64,000 bases of DNA from contig NZ_LMDY01000001.1 of assembly GCF_001425905.1 (NCBI RefSeq), positions 68,890-132,889 on the forward strand, given 5' to 3'. This DNA is from Methylibium sp. Root1272 (GTDB taxonomy: Bacteria; Pseudomonadota; Gammaproteobacteria; Burkholderiales; Burkholderiaceae_C). This document shows positions 34,368 to 43,525 of this stretch, one piece after another; within the stretch, counting starts at the first letter, position 1; each line of letters starts with the position of its first letter. Made by a program: the position numbers and the translations under genes. The notes beneath the pieces are model-generated. The model ran no database searches. It saw only the letters and a list, made by a program, of their open reading frames with translations, and was not told the DNA's origin.

Positions 34368-36374
34368 CTACTTCAGCAGCGTTGCCTGCATGAAGCGCAG
34401 CATCGCGTAGAACTGGTAGTCCGCGTTCTCCTTGCGGCGAAAACCGTGGCCTTCGTTCTCGGCCAGCAGGTACCAGACCGGCGTGCCCGTCTGCCGGACG
34501 CGTTCGACGATCTGTTCGGCCTCGGTCCACGGCACGCGCGGGTCGTTACGGCCCTGGATCACGAACAGCGGCTTGCGGATCCTCTGCGCATTGTTCAGCG
34601 GCGAGATGCGTTCGAGGAAGTCGCGCATCGCCGGATCGCGCTCGTCGCCGTACTCGACGCGACGCAGGTCGCGCCGGTAGCTCTCGGTGTTGTTCAGGAA
34701 GCTCACGAAGCTGGAAATGCCGACGATGTCGATCGCTCCGGCGATCCGGTCGGCGAAGTGCACGCTCGCGGCCAGGCTCATGTAGCCGCCGTAGCTGCCG
34801 CCGACCACCAGGACGCGGCCCGCATCGAGGCCCGGCTGCGTGGCGATCCAGTCGAGCAGCGTGCCGAGATCCTTGACCGCGTCCTCGCGCTTCATGCCGT
34901 TGTCCAGCGCGAGGAAGGTCTTGCCGTAGCCCGAGGAGCCGCGCACGTTGGGCTCGACGACCGCCACGCCGAGCTCGTTGACGAGGTAGCTCCAGCGGCC
35001 CAGGAAACCCATCGTCGCCTGCGCTTCGGGGCCTCCGTGTACCAGCACCACGACCGGCCGCTTGCCGGTGAAGCGTGCCGGCGGCGGGCTGAGCACGGCC
35101 GACATGCCCAGGCCATCGAAACTGGTCCAGCGCACGATGCGCTGGTCGGGGAAGCTGGTGGTGTCCAGGCCCGGCGGTACGTGGGGCCGCGTCCACGGCT
35201 GCACCGTGCCGCGGTCGATGTCGAGCGCCAGCAGGCGGCCCGGCCCCTGGGCGCTGTCGATCGCCACTGCGAGCCGGTGGGTGCGCGGCTGGAAGCGCAC
35301 CGCGTTCACGCCGCCTGCCGGCAGCGCCGGGAGGGCGCGTTCGCTCAGCGTCCGGGTGTCGACGACGCGCAACTCCTCGCGCCCGTCGACGTTCATCTTC
35401 AGCGCCACCAGCGCGCCGTCGTCGCTGAGCTGGGCCGCGCCGACGTCCCAGGGGATCGCGGCCGTGAGCCGTGTCAGCGCGCGGCTCGCGAAGTCGTAGC
35501 GCATCAGCTCGCGGAACTCGCCGGCGCGGTCGCTCAGCACGTAGAGCGCGGCGCCGTCGGGCGAGTAGCCGACCGGGAAGTGGGTGGCCTGCAGCGGTTC
35601 GCCGGCGGCCGGCAGCAGCTGCGCGGGCGTGCCGTCAGCGAGGTCGATCAGCCAGACCTGCGAATCGGTCGCCGAGCGATAGCGCGTGATCGCCAACTGC
35701 TTGTCGTCGCGCGAGATCTCGCCGCCGAACCACCCGGTGCCGGGCAATTCGGCGATGCGGCGTCTCGACGCGGGTTGCAGGGGATCGACCAGCCACAGCG
35801 TGGTGGTGGGCGCCGCGCGGCTGCCGCCTTCGGCGGTGCGGTCCAGCGGCACCGCGCTGTACAGCAGCCGCGCGCTCTGGTGCAGCCAGCCGATCGCGTC
35901 GTGGCGCTGGTCGGGATCGGTCAGCAGCGTGGGCTGGCGCTTGCCGGCATCGAGCCGGTAGAGCTGTTCGGCCTCGGTGCCATCAGCGCTGCGCGAGAAC
36001 ACGACGTAGCGGCCCAGCCCGGGCTCGTAGCTCGCCTCGGTGACCGGATCGGCGAAGTCGGTCAGCGCAACGGGTGCCGCCATCGGGCCAGGCACGCGGA
36101 ACAGCTGCGCGGTGTTGGCGCCGGCCGGGCGGTGCGAGACCAGCATCTCGTCGCGCGCCGGATGCCAGTCGGCGAAGCCGTGGCCCCGGAAGTCGGTGTA
36201 GCGCTCGACCTGCTGCACCAGCGACACCGGGATGGCCGGAATGCCCTGCACGACGAGGTTCTCGTTCGGCAGCAGCGTGCCGGCAGCCGGGGAGCGTGCC
36301 GATGGCGTGCCGCAGGCCTGCAGCATCAGCAGAGTTGCAAGCAGCGAGGCGGCGAGGACGGTCGTGCGGGACAT
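34368..36374 (-). CDS. Lipoprotein S9-family prolyl oligopeptidase-like hydrolase
   Basis: The 668-residue protein has a lipobox (LMLQAC, Cys at about residue 21), a seven-bladed beta-propeller with WD-like repeats (about 40-390) and an alpha/beta hydrolase domain. The nucleophile lies in GGSYGGYMS near residue 527, with Asp and His in DPRVPWTEA and NEGHGFRR near the end. It should hydrolyse short peptides outside the cytoplasm. Anchoring to a membrane by lipid is inferred from the lipobox. It is monocistronic, with a hairpin after it. Confidence 0.88.
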   Translation of the reverse strand: MSRTTVLAASLLATLLMLQACGTPSARSPAAGTLLPNENLVVQGIPAIPVSLVQQVERYTDFRGHGFADWHPARDEMLVSHRPAGANTAQLFRVPGPMAAPVALTDFADPVTEASYEPGLGRYVVFSRSADGTEAEQLYRLDAGKRQPTLLTDPDQRHDAIGWLHQSARLLYSAVPLDRTAEGGSRAAPTTTLWLVDPLQPASRRRIAELPGTGWFGGEISRDDKQLAITRYRSATDSQVWLIDLADGTPAQLLPAAGEPLQATHFPVGYSPDGAALYVLSDRAGEFRELMRYDFASRALTRLTAAIPWDVGAAQLSDDGALVALKMNVDGREELRVVDTRTLSERALPALPAGGVNAVRFQPRTHRLAVAIDSAQGPGRLLALDIDRGTVQPWTRPHVPPGLDTTSFPDQRIVRWTSFDGLGMSAVLSPPPARFTGKRPVVVLVHGGPEAQATMGFLGRWSYLVNELGVAVVEPNVRGSSGYGKTFLALDNGMKREDAVKDLGTLLDWIATQPGLDAGRVLVVGGSYGGYMSLAASVHFADRIAGAIDIVGISSFVSFLNNTESYRRDLRRVEYGDERDPAMRDFLERISPLNNAQRIRKPLFVIQGRNDPRVPWTEAEQIVERVRQTGTPVWYLLAENEGHGFRRKENADYQFYAMLRFMQATLLK

Positions 36375-36405
36375 GGCAAGAGGACATTTTCAGATGCCAG
36401 AACGG

Positions 36406-36429
36406 GACAAGGGGCCGAAGCCCCTTGTC
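36406..36429 (-). terminator. Probable terminator of the Tim44-like gene
   Basis: GACAAGGGGC at 36406-36415 and GCCCCTTGTC at 36420-36429 form a perfect ten-base stem; on the minus strand the loop is TTCG. The bases after it are CCGTTCTGGCATCTGAAAAT, not a clean U-run. It lies between the Tim44-like stop and the S9 peptidase start. Confidence 0.65.
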
Positions 36430-36471
36430 GACACCCTGGAGCGTAGCCGCAGCCACGCGCCTCGACGCAGT

Positions 36472-37407
36472 TCAGTGACGCTGCTCGATGCCGGCGATCG
36501 CCCAGGGCCGGCTGTCGTCGTCCGGCTTGACGAGGTGCCAGACCTCGTCGAAATCGGCTGCGGCAGCGTCGCGCAGTTCGCGGACCAGGCCGTGGAAGCG
36601 CACGCTGACGACCTGTCGGCCGTCTTCGCGGGCGACGTCCAGCACCTCGGCGTCGATCTTCACCACGTCGGTCTGCTGGGCGGTCTCGCCGCGCTCCTGC
36701 AGGTCCAGGCGCAAGGAGGCGAACAACTCGGGCGTCGTGAAGGCACGCAGATCGTTCAGGTCGGCCGTGTCGTTGGCCGCCTGCAGGCGGATGAAGATCT
36801 GCTTGGCGAGCCGTTCGAAACCTGCGGCGTCGAAATCGGCCGGCAGCGCGTTGCCCGTGGACACCGGCGCGGCCGGCGACACCGTCGCAACGGGTGAAGA
36901 ATCCATGCGGCGCTGCAGAGGCTCCGCGGGCGCCGGCCAGGCCGGCTGCGGAGCGCCACCGTGACCGCCCGCGCCCGCACCGGCCAGCGCCGGTCGCGCG
37001 CCGCCCGAGCCACCAGCCATGCGCCGCATCACGAAGCGGATCAGGAACACGGCCGCGACGGCGAGCAGCGCGAGCATCAGGAAGTTGCCGAAGGCCTCGC
37101 CCAGGCCCAGGTGGCTCATCAGCGCCGCGATGCCCAGGCCGGCGGCCAGGCCGGCGATCGGCCCCATCCACGATCGCTTCGGCGCTGCGGCCGCGGCCGT
37201 GCCGGCTGCAGCCGGTGCCGTCGGCGCGGCCTGGTTCGGCGTGGCGGCCGGCTTGGCCGGCGGCGCGTCCGGCGTGCTGCGAGGAGGCAGGCTGCGCTTC
37301 ATGCCGGCCGAACCGCCACCGCCGAGGCGCTTGGCCTCCACGAGCGTCGGGGCCAGGCCCACTGCCAGCGACGCCGCCACCATCACACCGAGCCACCAAC
37401 GCTTCAT
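36472..37407 (-). CDS. Tim44-like domain membrane protein
   Basis: The 311-residue protein starts MKRWWLGVMVAASLAVGLAPTLVEA, a signal or anchor, then a low-complexity Pro/Ala linker, membrane helices near residues 110-170, another linker, and a C-terminal Tim44-like domain (FERLAKQIFIRLQAANDTADLNDLRAFTTPELFASL, VSVRFHGLVRE). In mitochondria Tim44 links the import motor to the channel. Bacterial relatives are exported or membrane proteins of unknown role. A minus-strand AGGA precedes the ATG at 37407, and an upstream in-frame start is less likely. Confidence 0.82.
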   Translation of the reverse strand: MKRWWLGVMVAASLAVGLAPTLVEAKRLGGGGSAGMKRSLPPRSTPDAPPAKPAATPNQAAPTAPAAAGTAAAAAPKRSWMGPIAGLAAGLGIAALMSHLGLGEAFGNFLMLALLAVAAVFLIRFVMRRMAGGSGGARPALAGAGAGGHGGAPQPAWPAPAEPLQRRMDSSPVATVSPAAPVSTGNALPADFDAAGFERLAKQIFIRLQAANDTADLNDLRAFTTPELFASLRLDLQERGETAQQTDVVKIDAEVLDVAREDGRQVVSVRFHGLVRELRDAAAADFDEVWHLVKPDDDSRPWAIAGIEQRH

Positions 37408-37515
37408 GTCCTGTTCCTTGTGAAAGTCCGTGGGCCGCCGAACGACCGGGTGCGGCCCACGGGAAGTATGACGTAAAGCTGACAAATTGGTTCCGACGGT
37501 GACCGATGGGATCGT

Positions 37516-37992
37516 TCAGAACGCCTCGATCCAGCCCGATTGCCGCGCCGATTCGGGGTTCGACCCGGCCTCGCGCACCTGCTGCAGCGCCGCATCGGTG
37601 CTCAGGCCCAGGCGCTTGAGCAGGCAGGCGGCTGCGGTGCCGGTGCGGCCGATGCCTGCCGCGCAGTGCAACAGCAGGACGTCGCCGCCACCCAGGGCGA
37701 CGGCCATCTCTTCGACGCCGGCCTTGAAGCCCTGCAGTTCCTGTGCGACGCCGTAGTTGCGCATCGGCAGCGCCTGCCATTGGCAGGGCAGTGTGTGGTT
37801 TTCGATCGCCGTGGCGTAGTCGGGCGACAGCTCGGTGATCTCTTCGCGTGGTGTCAGGCAGACGATGCGCGTCAGCCCGGCAGCGCGCGCGTCGGCGACG
37901 AACCGGTCCCAGGGCTGCAGCCGGCCCGGCATCGGCGACAGCCACACTCGACCGGCGATGCCGGGCGGGAGCGCGAGCGGGCGAAAACTCAT
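37516..37992 (-). CDS. Dual-specificity/tyrosine phosphatase-like protein
   Basis: The 158-residue protein has the Cys-based phosphatase loop HCAAGIGRTGT near residue 111, matching HC-x5-R-T, and an upstream loop with PDYATAIENHTLPCQW. It probably removes phosphate from a protein, nucleotide or inositol-like substrate in the cytoplasm. Its start overlaps the LLM oxidoreductase stop by ATGA, so the two are translated together. The functional link is unknown. Confidence 0.85.
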   Translation of the reverse strand: MSFRPLALPPGIAGRVWLSPMPGRLQPWDRFVADARAAGLTRIVCLTPREEITELSPDYATAIENHTLPCQWQALPMRNYGVAQELQGFKAGVEEMAVALGGGDVLLLHCAAGIGRTGTAAACLLKRLGLSTDAALQQVREAGSNPESARQSGWIEAF

Positions 37993-39032
37993 GCGGCATT
38001 CTCCAGAGCCGTCGCGGCGGAACCTGGTGCCAGGCCGAACTCGCGCGCCAGCAGCGCATAGGAGTGGCGGCGCACGGCCGGGTCGTGGGCCCAGGTGTTG
38101 ACGACCAGTTCATCGAGCGCCAGTGCGGCGGCCAGTTCCCGCAGCTGCGCGGCAACCTGCGGCGCGCTACCGACGAAGGCCTTGCGCTGCTGGGCCTCGA
38201 CGGCCGGCCCTTCCTCGGCGCTGAAGCCGCGCGCGGCAACGGCATCGGGCGACAGCAGCGGACCGAGCAGGCCCCGGGTGCGGTCGATTCGCCAGCGGTC
38301 GCGGCTCAGTGCGTGGTGGCGGGCCTCGGCCTCGCTGTCGGCGGCCAGCGCCCAGACGCAGATCGTGGCCTGCGGCGTCGGGTGCCGTTCGCTCGGCTGG
38401 TACAGCGAGCGATACAGAGACAGCGCCTGCTCGACGCCCTGGCCGTCCATGAAGAAATAGGCGAAGGCGTAGGGCAGCCCGAAGTGCGCCGCGAGCCGGG
38501 CGCCGTAGTCGGAGCTGCCGAGGATCCAGAGCGCGGGCACGCGATCGAAGCCGTTGGCGTCCGCCGGCGGCCGGGGGTGCGCCACGATGCCGCGGTGCTG
38601 GCGCCCCGCGGTCCAGGCCTGCAGGTCGCGGATCTGTTCCGGGAACTGGTCGGCCGCGCCGTGCGCGTGGGGGTTGAGCGCGAGCGCAGTGCGCATGTCG
38701 CCGCCTGGCGCGCGGCCCACGCCGAGGTCGATGCGCCCGGGCGCCAGCGCGTCGAGCACGCGGAACTGTTCGGCCACCTTCAGCGCCGCGTAGTGCGGCA
38801 GCATCACGCCCGCGCTGCCGATGCGGATGCGGCGGGTGCGCGCGGCCACGGCGGCCATCAGCACTTCGGGCGCGGTGCCCACGATGGTCGGCAGGCTGTG
38901 GTGCTCGCTCAGCCAGAACCGCTGGTAGCCCAGGGCCTCGCAGTGCACGGCGAGATCGACGGTGTCGCGGATCGCGGCGTCCTCGCCGGTGCCGGCGAGT
39001 GCGATGGACTGGTCGAGGACCGAGAGTTTCAT
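37989..39032 (-). CDS. LLM-class flavin-dependent oxidoreductase
   Basis: The 347-residue protein is a luciferase-like monooxygenase with the TIM barrel pattern: LSVLDQSIALAGT, ALGYQRFWLSEHHSLPTIVG, RIRIGSAGVMLPHYAALKVAEQFRVLDALAPGRIDLGVGRAPGGD. It matches the MsnO8-type subgroup that often carries FMN or F420. Substrate is unknown. The next gene, a phosphatase, is coupled to it by a four-base overlap. The start MKLSV at 39032 is the natural one, as upstream extension lacks similarity. Confidence 0.88.
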   Translation of the reverse strand: MKLSVLDQSIALAGTGEDAAIRDTVDLAVHCEALGYQRFWLSEHHSLPTIVGTAPEVLMAAVAARTRRIRIGSAGVMLPHYAALKVAEQFRVLDALAPGRIDLGVGRAPGGDMRTALALNPHAHGAADQFPEQIRDLQAWTAGRQHRGIVAHPRPPADANGFDRVPALWILGSSDYGARLAAHFGLPYAFAYFFMDGQGVEQALSLYRSLYQPSERHPTPQATICVWALAADSEAEARHHALSRDRWRIDRTRGLLGPLLSPDAVAARGFSAEEGPAVEAQQRKAFVGSAPQVAAQLRELAAALALDELVVNTWAHDPAVRRHSYALLAREFGLAPGSAATALENAA

Positions 39033-39295
39033 GGGCTGGAGGCCGCCGGGGCCGCATCGGGAACGATCTTCATTGTCGGGAATCGCTCGGTCTCCGGCCG
39101 GAGCGGACCGGTTCGACACTGACGGCGCCGGGGTCGGGTGTGCCTGTCGACGGCGTGCTAGGCTGGCCGGATCGCGCTGCCTGTTCCGACGGACGGTGCC
39201 GACCTTGTCGTCCTTGCCCGTCCGTGTCGCCAACGGCCGTGCGCGTTCGATCCGAACGACAGCACCGCGCGATTTCCGCGTTACGAGGGGCCTCG

Positions 39296-39964
39296 ATGCC
39301 CGGCTACCTGACCCAGGTGCAGACCGTCGCCGTCGGCGGGGTGCACATGCAGATCCGCTCACTGCTCGACCGCCAGCAGTTCCACGACCCCGAGGGGGCG
39401 GCAGAACGCGTGGGCATTTCCTCGGCGACCTGGCCGCTGTTCGGCCTGGTGTGGCCGTCGGCGCTGGTGCTGGCCGCGCAGATGGAGCACATCGCGCTCG
39501 GCACGCGCCGCGTGCTCGAACTGGGCTGCGGCCTCGCGCTGGCTAGCCTGGTGGTGCAACGCCGGCAGGGCCGGGTCACCGCCAGCGATCACCATCCGCT
39601 GACGGAGAGCTTTCTGCTCGAGAACCTGCGCTTGAACGGGCTGCCGGCGCTCCGCTATCAGCGCGGCGACTGGGCGGTGGCCGATCCGTCGCTCGGCCGC
39701 TTCGACCTCATCGTCGGCAGCGACGTGCTCTACGAGCGCGGCCAACCGCGGCTGTTGTCGGACTTCATCGAGCGGCATTCGCACGACGTGGCCGAGGTGG
39801 TGATCGTCGATCCGGATCGCGGCAACCGCAGCGCCTTCAATCGGCACATGGCACTGCTCGGCTTCGCACGCAGCGAGCGCCGCGTCACGCAACTGCCGGC
39901 GGGCGCCGCGTACAAGGGGCGGGTGCTGAGCTACCTGCGCAGCGAAAGGCCGGTCGCGGGCTGA
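39296..39964 (+). CDS. Lysine-methyltransferase-like (METTL/MTF16-type) SAM-dependent methyltransferase
   Basis: The 222-residue protein has the class I SAM motif VLELGCGLALASLV near residue 78 and the downstream acidic loop SDHHPLTESFLLENL, FDLIVGSDVLYERGQPRLLSDFI, typical of family 16 methyltransferases, which include protein lysine and nicotinamide N-methyltransferase-like proteins. SDVLY matches the D-x-x-Y active-site feature. The target is unknown. The ATG at 39296 has GAGGGG at five bases. Confidence 0.85.
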   Translation: MPGYLTQVQTVAVGGVHMQIRSLLDRQQFHDPEGAAERVGISSATWPLFGLVWPSALVLAAQMEHIALGTRRVLELGCGLALASLVVQRRQGRVTASDHHPLTESFLLENLRLNGLPALRYQRGDWAVADPSLGRFDLIVGSDVLYERGQPRLLSDFIERHSHDVAEVVIVDPDRGNRSAFNRHMALLGFARSERRVTQLPAGAAYKGRVLSYLRSERPVAG

Positions 39965-40096
39965 GCCCAGTCAGCAGGCCCGACCCCTCGCGGCAGTCGG
40001 CGGGGTGGGCCCGCTACAGTGAGGCCGGGAGACAACACGAGAGCGCATCGGGCTGCAGGCCTGAATCGCTCCGGCCCCGAGCCCTGGAAGAAGAAG

Positions 40097-41065
40097 GTGC
40101 AGTTCGTCATCAGAAGGACCCTGCTGCTGCTCGTCGGCGCCCTCGGCCTGGCCGCGGCGAGCGGCTGCGCCACGCGTTCGACCCCCGACGCTGGCCCGCC
40201 GGCCTCGAGGGCTGTCGAAGTGGCGCCCGGCGTGTACATGGTGCAGGGTAGCTCTGGCGAGGTGGACCTGGCCAATCAGGGCCGGCTGGGCAACGCCGGC
40301 TTCATCGTCGGCGACGCCGGGGTCATCGCGATCGACAGCGGCACGTCCTACCGGCATGGCCAGGCGCTGCTGGCCGAAATTGCCCGGGTGACCGACAAGC
40401 CCGTGAAGCTGCTGCTGCTCACTCATGCGCGCCAGGAGTTCATCTTCGGCGCCGCCGCCTTTCGCGAGCGCGGTATTCCGGTGCAGATGCAGCGCAAGGC
40501 CTCGCGGCTCATGACGGCGCGCTGCGAGGGCTGCCTGAAGACGCTCAACCGCGTGCTCGGCGAGGAGGCGATGCGCGGCACCGTGATGTTCAAGCCGGAT
40601 GCCGAGTTCGATGCGTCCTACGAGTCCGGGCTGATCGGGCGGCCGGTCCAGGTGCTGTACTACGGTCACTCGAGCGGGCCGGGCGACATCGCGGTGTTCG
40701 ACGGGCGCTCGGGCGTGCTGTTCGCCGGCGGCCTGCTCGACCAGCGCCGCATCCCCGACGTGCAGGACGGCGAGATCGACGGTTGGCGCCAGGCCTTGCA
40801 GGCACTGCGTGGGCTGCCGATCCGCCAGGTGGTTCCAGGGCATGGCCCGGTCGCGTCGGCCGCGCTGATCGACGGCGTGGACCGCTACCTGATGCAACTC
40901 GAAACCCGGCTGATCGAGCTGACCCGGGCCGACGCGGCGCTGAGCGAGGTGCCGGACGCGGCGGGTTTGCCCGAGTTCAAGGACTGGGACCAGTATCAGA
41001 CGATCCACCGGCGCAACGCGTCGATCGTCTTCGTGCGCATGGAGCGCGATCTGTTGGTCAGGTAA
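40097..41065 (+). CDS. SoxH-like metallo-beta-lactamase-fold lipoprotein with degenerate metal motif
   Basis: The GTG at 40097 has a GGAAG site and gives 322 residues with a lipobox ASGC at Cys24; a GTG at 40019 lies within a possible -10 and is less likely. The protein resembles the SoxH-related hydrolases of quinoprotein relay systems. The usual H-x-H-x-D-H is reduced to THARQEF, with one His (H110). A later His (H191, in GHSSGPGD) and the final His (H249, in PGHGP) are kept, but the acidic ligand after FAGG is Gly. Metal binding is therefore doubtful. It is followed 24 bases later by a SoxYZ-like gene. Confidence 0.8.
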   Translation: MQFVIRRTLLLLVGALGLAAASGCATRSTPDAGPPASRAVEVAPGVYMVQGSSGEVDLANQGRLGNAGFIVGDAGVIAIDSGTSYRHGQALLAEIARVTDKPVKLLLLTHARQEFIFGAAAFRERGIPVQMQRKASRLMTARCEGCLKTLNRVLGEEAMRGTVMFKPDAEFDASYESGLIGRPVQVLYYGHSSGPGDIAVFDGRSGVLFAGGLLDQRRIPDVQDGEIDGWRQALQALRGLPIRQVVPGHGPVASAALIDGVDRYLMQLETRLIELTRADAALSEVPDAAGLPEFKDWDQYQTIHRRNASIVFVRMERDLLVR

Positions 41066-41089
41066 GAGGCAGGCATCCGGAGGATCACG

Positions 41090-41941
41090 ATGCAGGAAAG
41101 CAAGCGGCCGAGGCCGACAGGCGGCAGTGGCGGGTGGCTGGTGGCGCTGCTGTTTGCCGCCGCGTGGGCATTGGCGTGGCCGGCGCACGCGGCGCCTGGC
41201 GGCCTGCCGACCAACGTGGCGCACACGGACTCGTCGCCCGAGTGGGAGAACTTGCGGCAGCGGCTGTTCGCGTCGCGTCGCATCGAGACCGATTCCGGCA
41301 AGGTGCAGTTGATCGTGCCGCTGCGGGCCGCCTACGGCGCTTCGGTGCCGGTGAAGATCGTCTCGAAGCTGCCGCAGACGGCCGAGCTCTATGTCCGCAA
41401 GATGTACGTGCTGGTGGACAAGAATCCGTCGCCCGTGGCGGCGGTGCTCGACCTCACACCTGAACTGGGCCAGGCCGACTTCGAGACCCGGCTGCGGGTC
41501 GACGAGTACAGCCACGTGCGCGTCGTCAGCGAGCTGTCCGACGGCTCGCTGCACATGGACTCCCGCTACGTGAAGACCTCCGGCGGCTGCTCTGCGCCGC
41601 CCAACCGCGATGCGCTGCACCTCATCGGCCGGACCGTGTTCAAGCTGCCCGAGCCCGTGAAGATGAACGCCGTCACGACGGCCGACGTGACGGTGCTGCA
41701 CCCCAACGACACCGGCTTCGAGCTCAACAACCAGACGGTGATGTTCATTCCGCCGCACTTCGTGCGGTCGATCAAGGTGAGCTACGACCAGCGCAAGCTG
41801 TTCGATGCCGAGCTCGACTTCTCGGTCAGCGAGAACCCGACCTTCCGCTTCAACTTCGTGCCGCACGCCCAGGGCGAACTGTCGGCGGAGGTCGAGGATT
41901 CGAAGGACGGGCGGTTCTCGGGTCGTCTGGCCGTGCAGTGA
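41090..41941 (+). CDS. Fused SoxYZ-like carrier, quinoprotein dehydrogenase-associated type
   Basis: The 283-residue precursor has a signal peptide ending AHAA near residue 35. The N-terminal part is a SoxY-like domain with the swinging-arm Cys at residue 167 in SGGCSAPPNRD; the C-terminal 95 residues are SoxZ-like (PNDTGFELNNQTVMFIPPHFVRSIKVSYDQRKLFDAELD). This matches the SoxYZ-fusion carrier that travels with PQQ-dependent alcohol dehydrogenases, where it is thought to carry a sulfur or organic group on the Cys. GGAGG precedes the ATG. No PQQ dehydrogenase or cytochrome is visible in the window. Confidence 0.88.
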   Translation: MQESKRPRPTGGSGGWLVALLFAAAWALAWPAHAAPGGLPTNVAHTDSSPEWENLRQRLFASRRIETDSGKVQLIVPLRAAYGASVPVKIVSKLPQTAELYVRKMYVLVDKNPSPVAAVLDLTPELGQADFETRLRVDEYSHVRVVSELSDGSLHMDSRYVKTSGGCSAPPNRDALHLIGRTVFKLPEPVKMNAVTTADVTVLHPNDTGFELNNQTVMFIPPHFVRSIKVSYDQRKLFDAELDFSVSENPTFRFNFVPHAQGELSAEVEDSKDGRFSGRLAVQ

Positions 41942-41951
41942 GCCGATCCGC

Positions 41952-42506
41952 ATGAAGCTCTGGCTGCATCGCTGGCGCTCCGGCGCGTGGGGGCTGGCAT
42001 TGGGGCTGGGCTTGCTGGCCGCGTCGGCAACGGCCGTCGCGGCCGGCCTGCCGCCGGCCTATGGCGCGGTGGTGTTGCCACCCCGTGGTGGGCCGGAGCG
42101 CACCGAGTTCGACCTGACCGCGGTGCGCGATCGGGCGCGCCAGGAGAACAAGCGGCTCTATGTCTACCTCGGTGCCAGCGATTGCCGCTATTGCCGTCAG
42201 TACGAGGCCTTCCTGGAGAAGAACGCACGCGAACTGGTGCCGCGCTTCGCGGCGAAGTACATCGTGGTCGACCTGCGGAGTTCGCTGTCGGTGCCGGCCA
42301 GTCATCTGTACTTCCGCGTCGGCGGCAGCGTCTGGCCCTATGGTGAATTCCAGCGGTCCATCGGTGACGAGCGATCGCGCCTGCTGGTCTACCCGACGGT
42401 CTGGTTGTTCGACGCCGACCTGAGGCCGCTGATGCAGATGCCATCGGGCGCCGGCACCTTCCAGACTGTGCAGGAGCAGATCGAGGTGCTCGATCTGGTT
42501 CAGTAG
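41952..42506 (+). CDS. Periplasmic thioredoxin-fold protein
   Basis: The 184-residue precursor has a signal peptide ending AVAAG near residue 31 and a thioredoxin fold with a C78-R-Y-C81 active site in GASDCRYCRQYEAF, similar to SoxW-type or thiol:disulfide carriers. PTVWLFDADLRPL is the cis-Pro strand. It begins ten bases after the SoxYZ-like stop, so it is cotranscribed and probably keeps the carrier's cysteine reduced. The CRYC sequence differs from both CGPC and CPHC. Confidence 0.88.
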   Translation: MKLWLHRWRSGAWGLALGLGLLAASATAVAAGLPPAYGAVVLPPRGGPERTEFDLTAVRDRARQENKRLYVYLGASDCRYCRQYEAFLEKNARELVPRFAAKYIVVDLRSSLSVPASHLYFRVGGSVWPYGEFQRSIGDERSRLLVYPTVWLFDADLRPLMQMPSGAGTFQTVQEQIEVLDLVQ

Positions 42507-42517
42507 GCCGCGCCGGA

Positions 42518-43525
42518 TCAGCGTGGCGACGGCAGTGGCTCGCCGAGCAGGCGACGCCAGAGCCACGGTCCGGTGCGCTGCACGTCGGGCCGCACGCCGA
42601 CCGGCAGCGGCGGCCGCGCTTCGACCCGTCCTTCGCGCTGCTCGGCGACGATGAAGCTGAAGAAGTAGCTCGGCTCCAGGCCCATGCGCAGGTCGGTGAT
42701 GCGCACCTGGCCGTCGCGCTGCTCGACCTTGAAGAAGCCGTGGCTGAACGCGGCGATGCGCTGCGCGGGTCGGTTGTCGGCGATCCGGGGCAGCAACTCG
42801 GTGTCTTGGGGGAAATGCTCGAAGGCGATGCGGGGTGTGTCGTCGAGCAGCGAGTAGAAGCCCTCGGCGTGGCCGTCGGGCGTGAGCGCGAGCACGCGCC
42901 AGAGCACGGTGTTGAACGGCGTCGGCGTCACCAGCAGGTCGCGGGCCGCCAGCCCCTGCGCCTGCAGCGAGGCACGCGCGAGGCTCGTCACATGCTGCTG
43001 CGCGACGACGCTCCAGGCGAGATAGGCTGTGCTCAGCAGCAGGCCGGCGGCGTTCCAGCGCAGGCCGCGGTCGGCCCGGGCGCCGAGCGCCAGTGCCACG
43101 CCCGCCAGCAGCGGCAGCGTGTAGAGCGGGTCGATGATGAAGATGCTGCCGACCGCATAGGGAAAGTCGCTGAACGGTCGGGCGAGTTGCGTGCCGTAGA
43201 CCGTCATCAGATCGAGCAGCGGGTGGGTGACGAGCGCGAGCCAGACGGCCAGCCACCAGCGGCCGAAATGCGCCCGCTCGCGGTGCAGCCACGCGATGAT
43301 CCCCGCGAGCGGCGGTGCCGCCAGCGTCAGGTAGAACAGGGCATGGCTCTCGGCCCGGTGCAGCGTCATGTTGCTGATCGCGTCGCCATGGTCGATGAAG
43401 GCATCGAGGTCGGGCAGGGTGCCGCAAAGGCCGCCCCACAGCGCGGCCTTCCAGACGGCGGTGCGGCGGCCCATGACGGCGATGCCGACGGCGGCGCCGA
43501 GTGCAAGCTGGGTGAGTGAATCCAT
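42518..43525 (-). CDS. YdjM-type membrane-bound metal-dependent hydrolase
   Basis: The 335-residue protein has the YdjM/PF04307 pattern: DSLTQLALGAAVG, GTLPDLDAFIDHGD, HRAESHALFYL and THPLLDLMTVYGTQ, which supply the metal ligands, inside a helical membrane region; residues after about 220 are soluble. Substrate is unknown; E. coli YdjM is an SOS gene, but no LexA box is visible here. The gene converges with the thioredoxin gene with 11 bases between stops. Confidence 0.82.
   Translation of the reverse strand: MDSLTQLALGAAVGIAVMGRRTAVWKAALWGGLCGTLPDLDAFIDHGDAISNMTLHRAESHALFYLTLAAPPLAGIIAWLHRERAHFGRWWLAVWLALVTHPLLDLMTVYGTQLARPFSDFPYAVGSIFIIDPLYTLPLLAGVALALGARADRGLRWNAAGLLLSTAYLAWSVVAQQHVTSLARASLQAQGLAARDLLVTPTPFNTVLWRVLALTPDGHAEGFYSLLDDTPRIAFEHFPQDTELLPRIADNRPAQRIAAFSHGFFKVEQRDGQVRITDLRMGLEPSYFFSFIVAEQREGRVEARPPLPVGVRPDVQRTGPWLWRRLLGEPLPSPR

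Noticed and set aside
40019-40096. GTG at 40019 as the start of the MBL-fold lipoprotein
   Set aside because: It would bury the lipobox behind 26 extra residues and overlaps a TACAGT that looks like a -10; the GTG at 40097 gives a proper lipoprotein signal.
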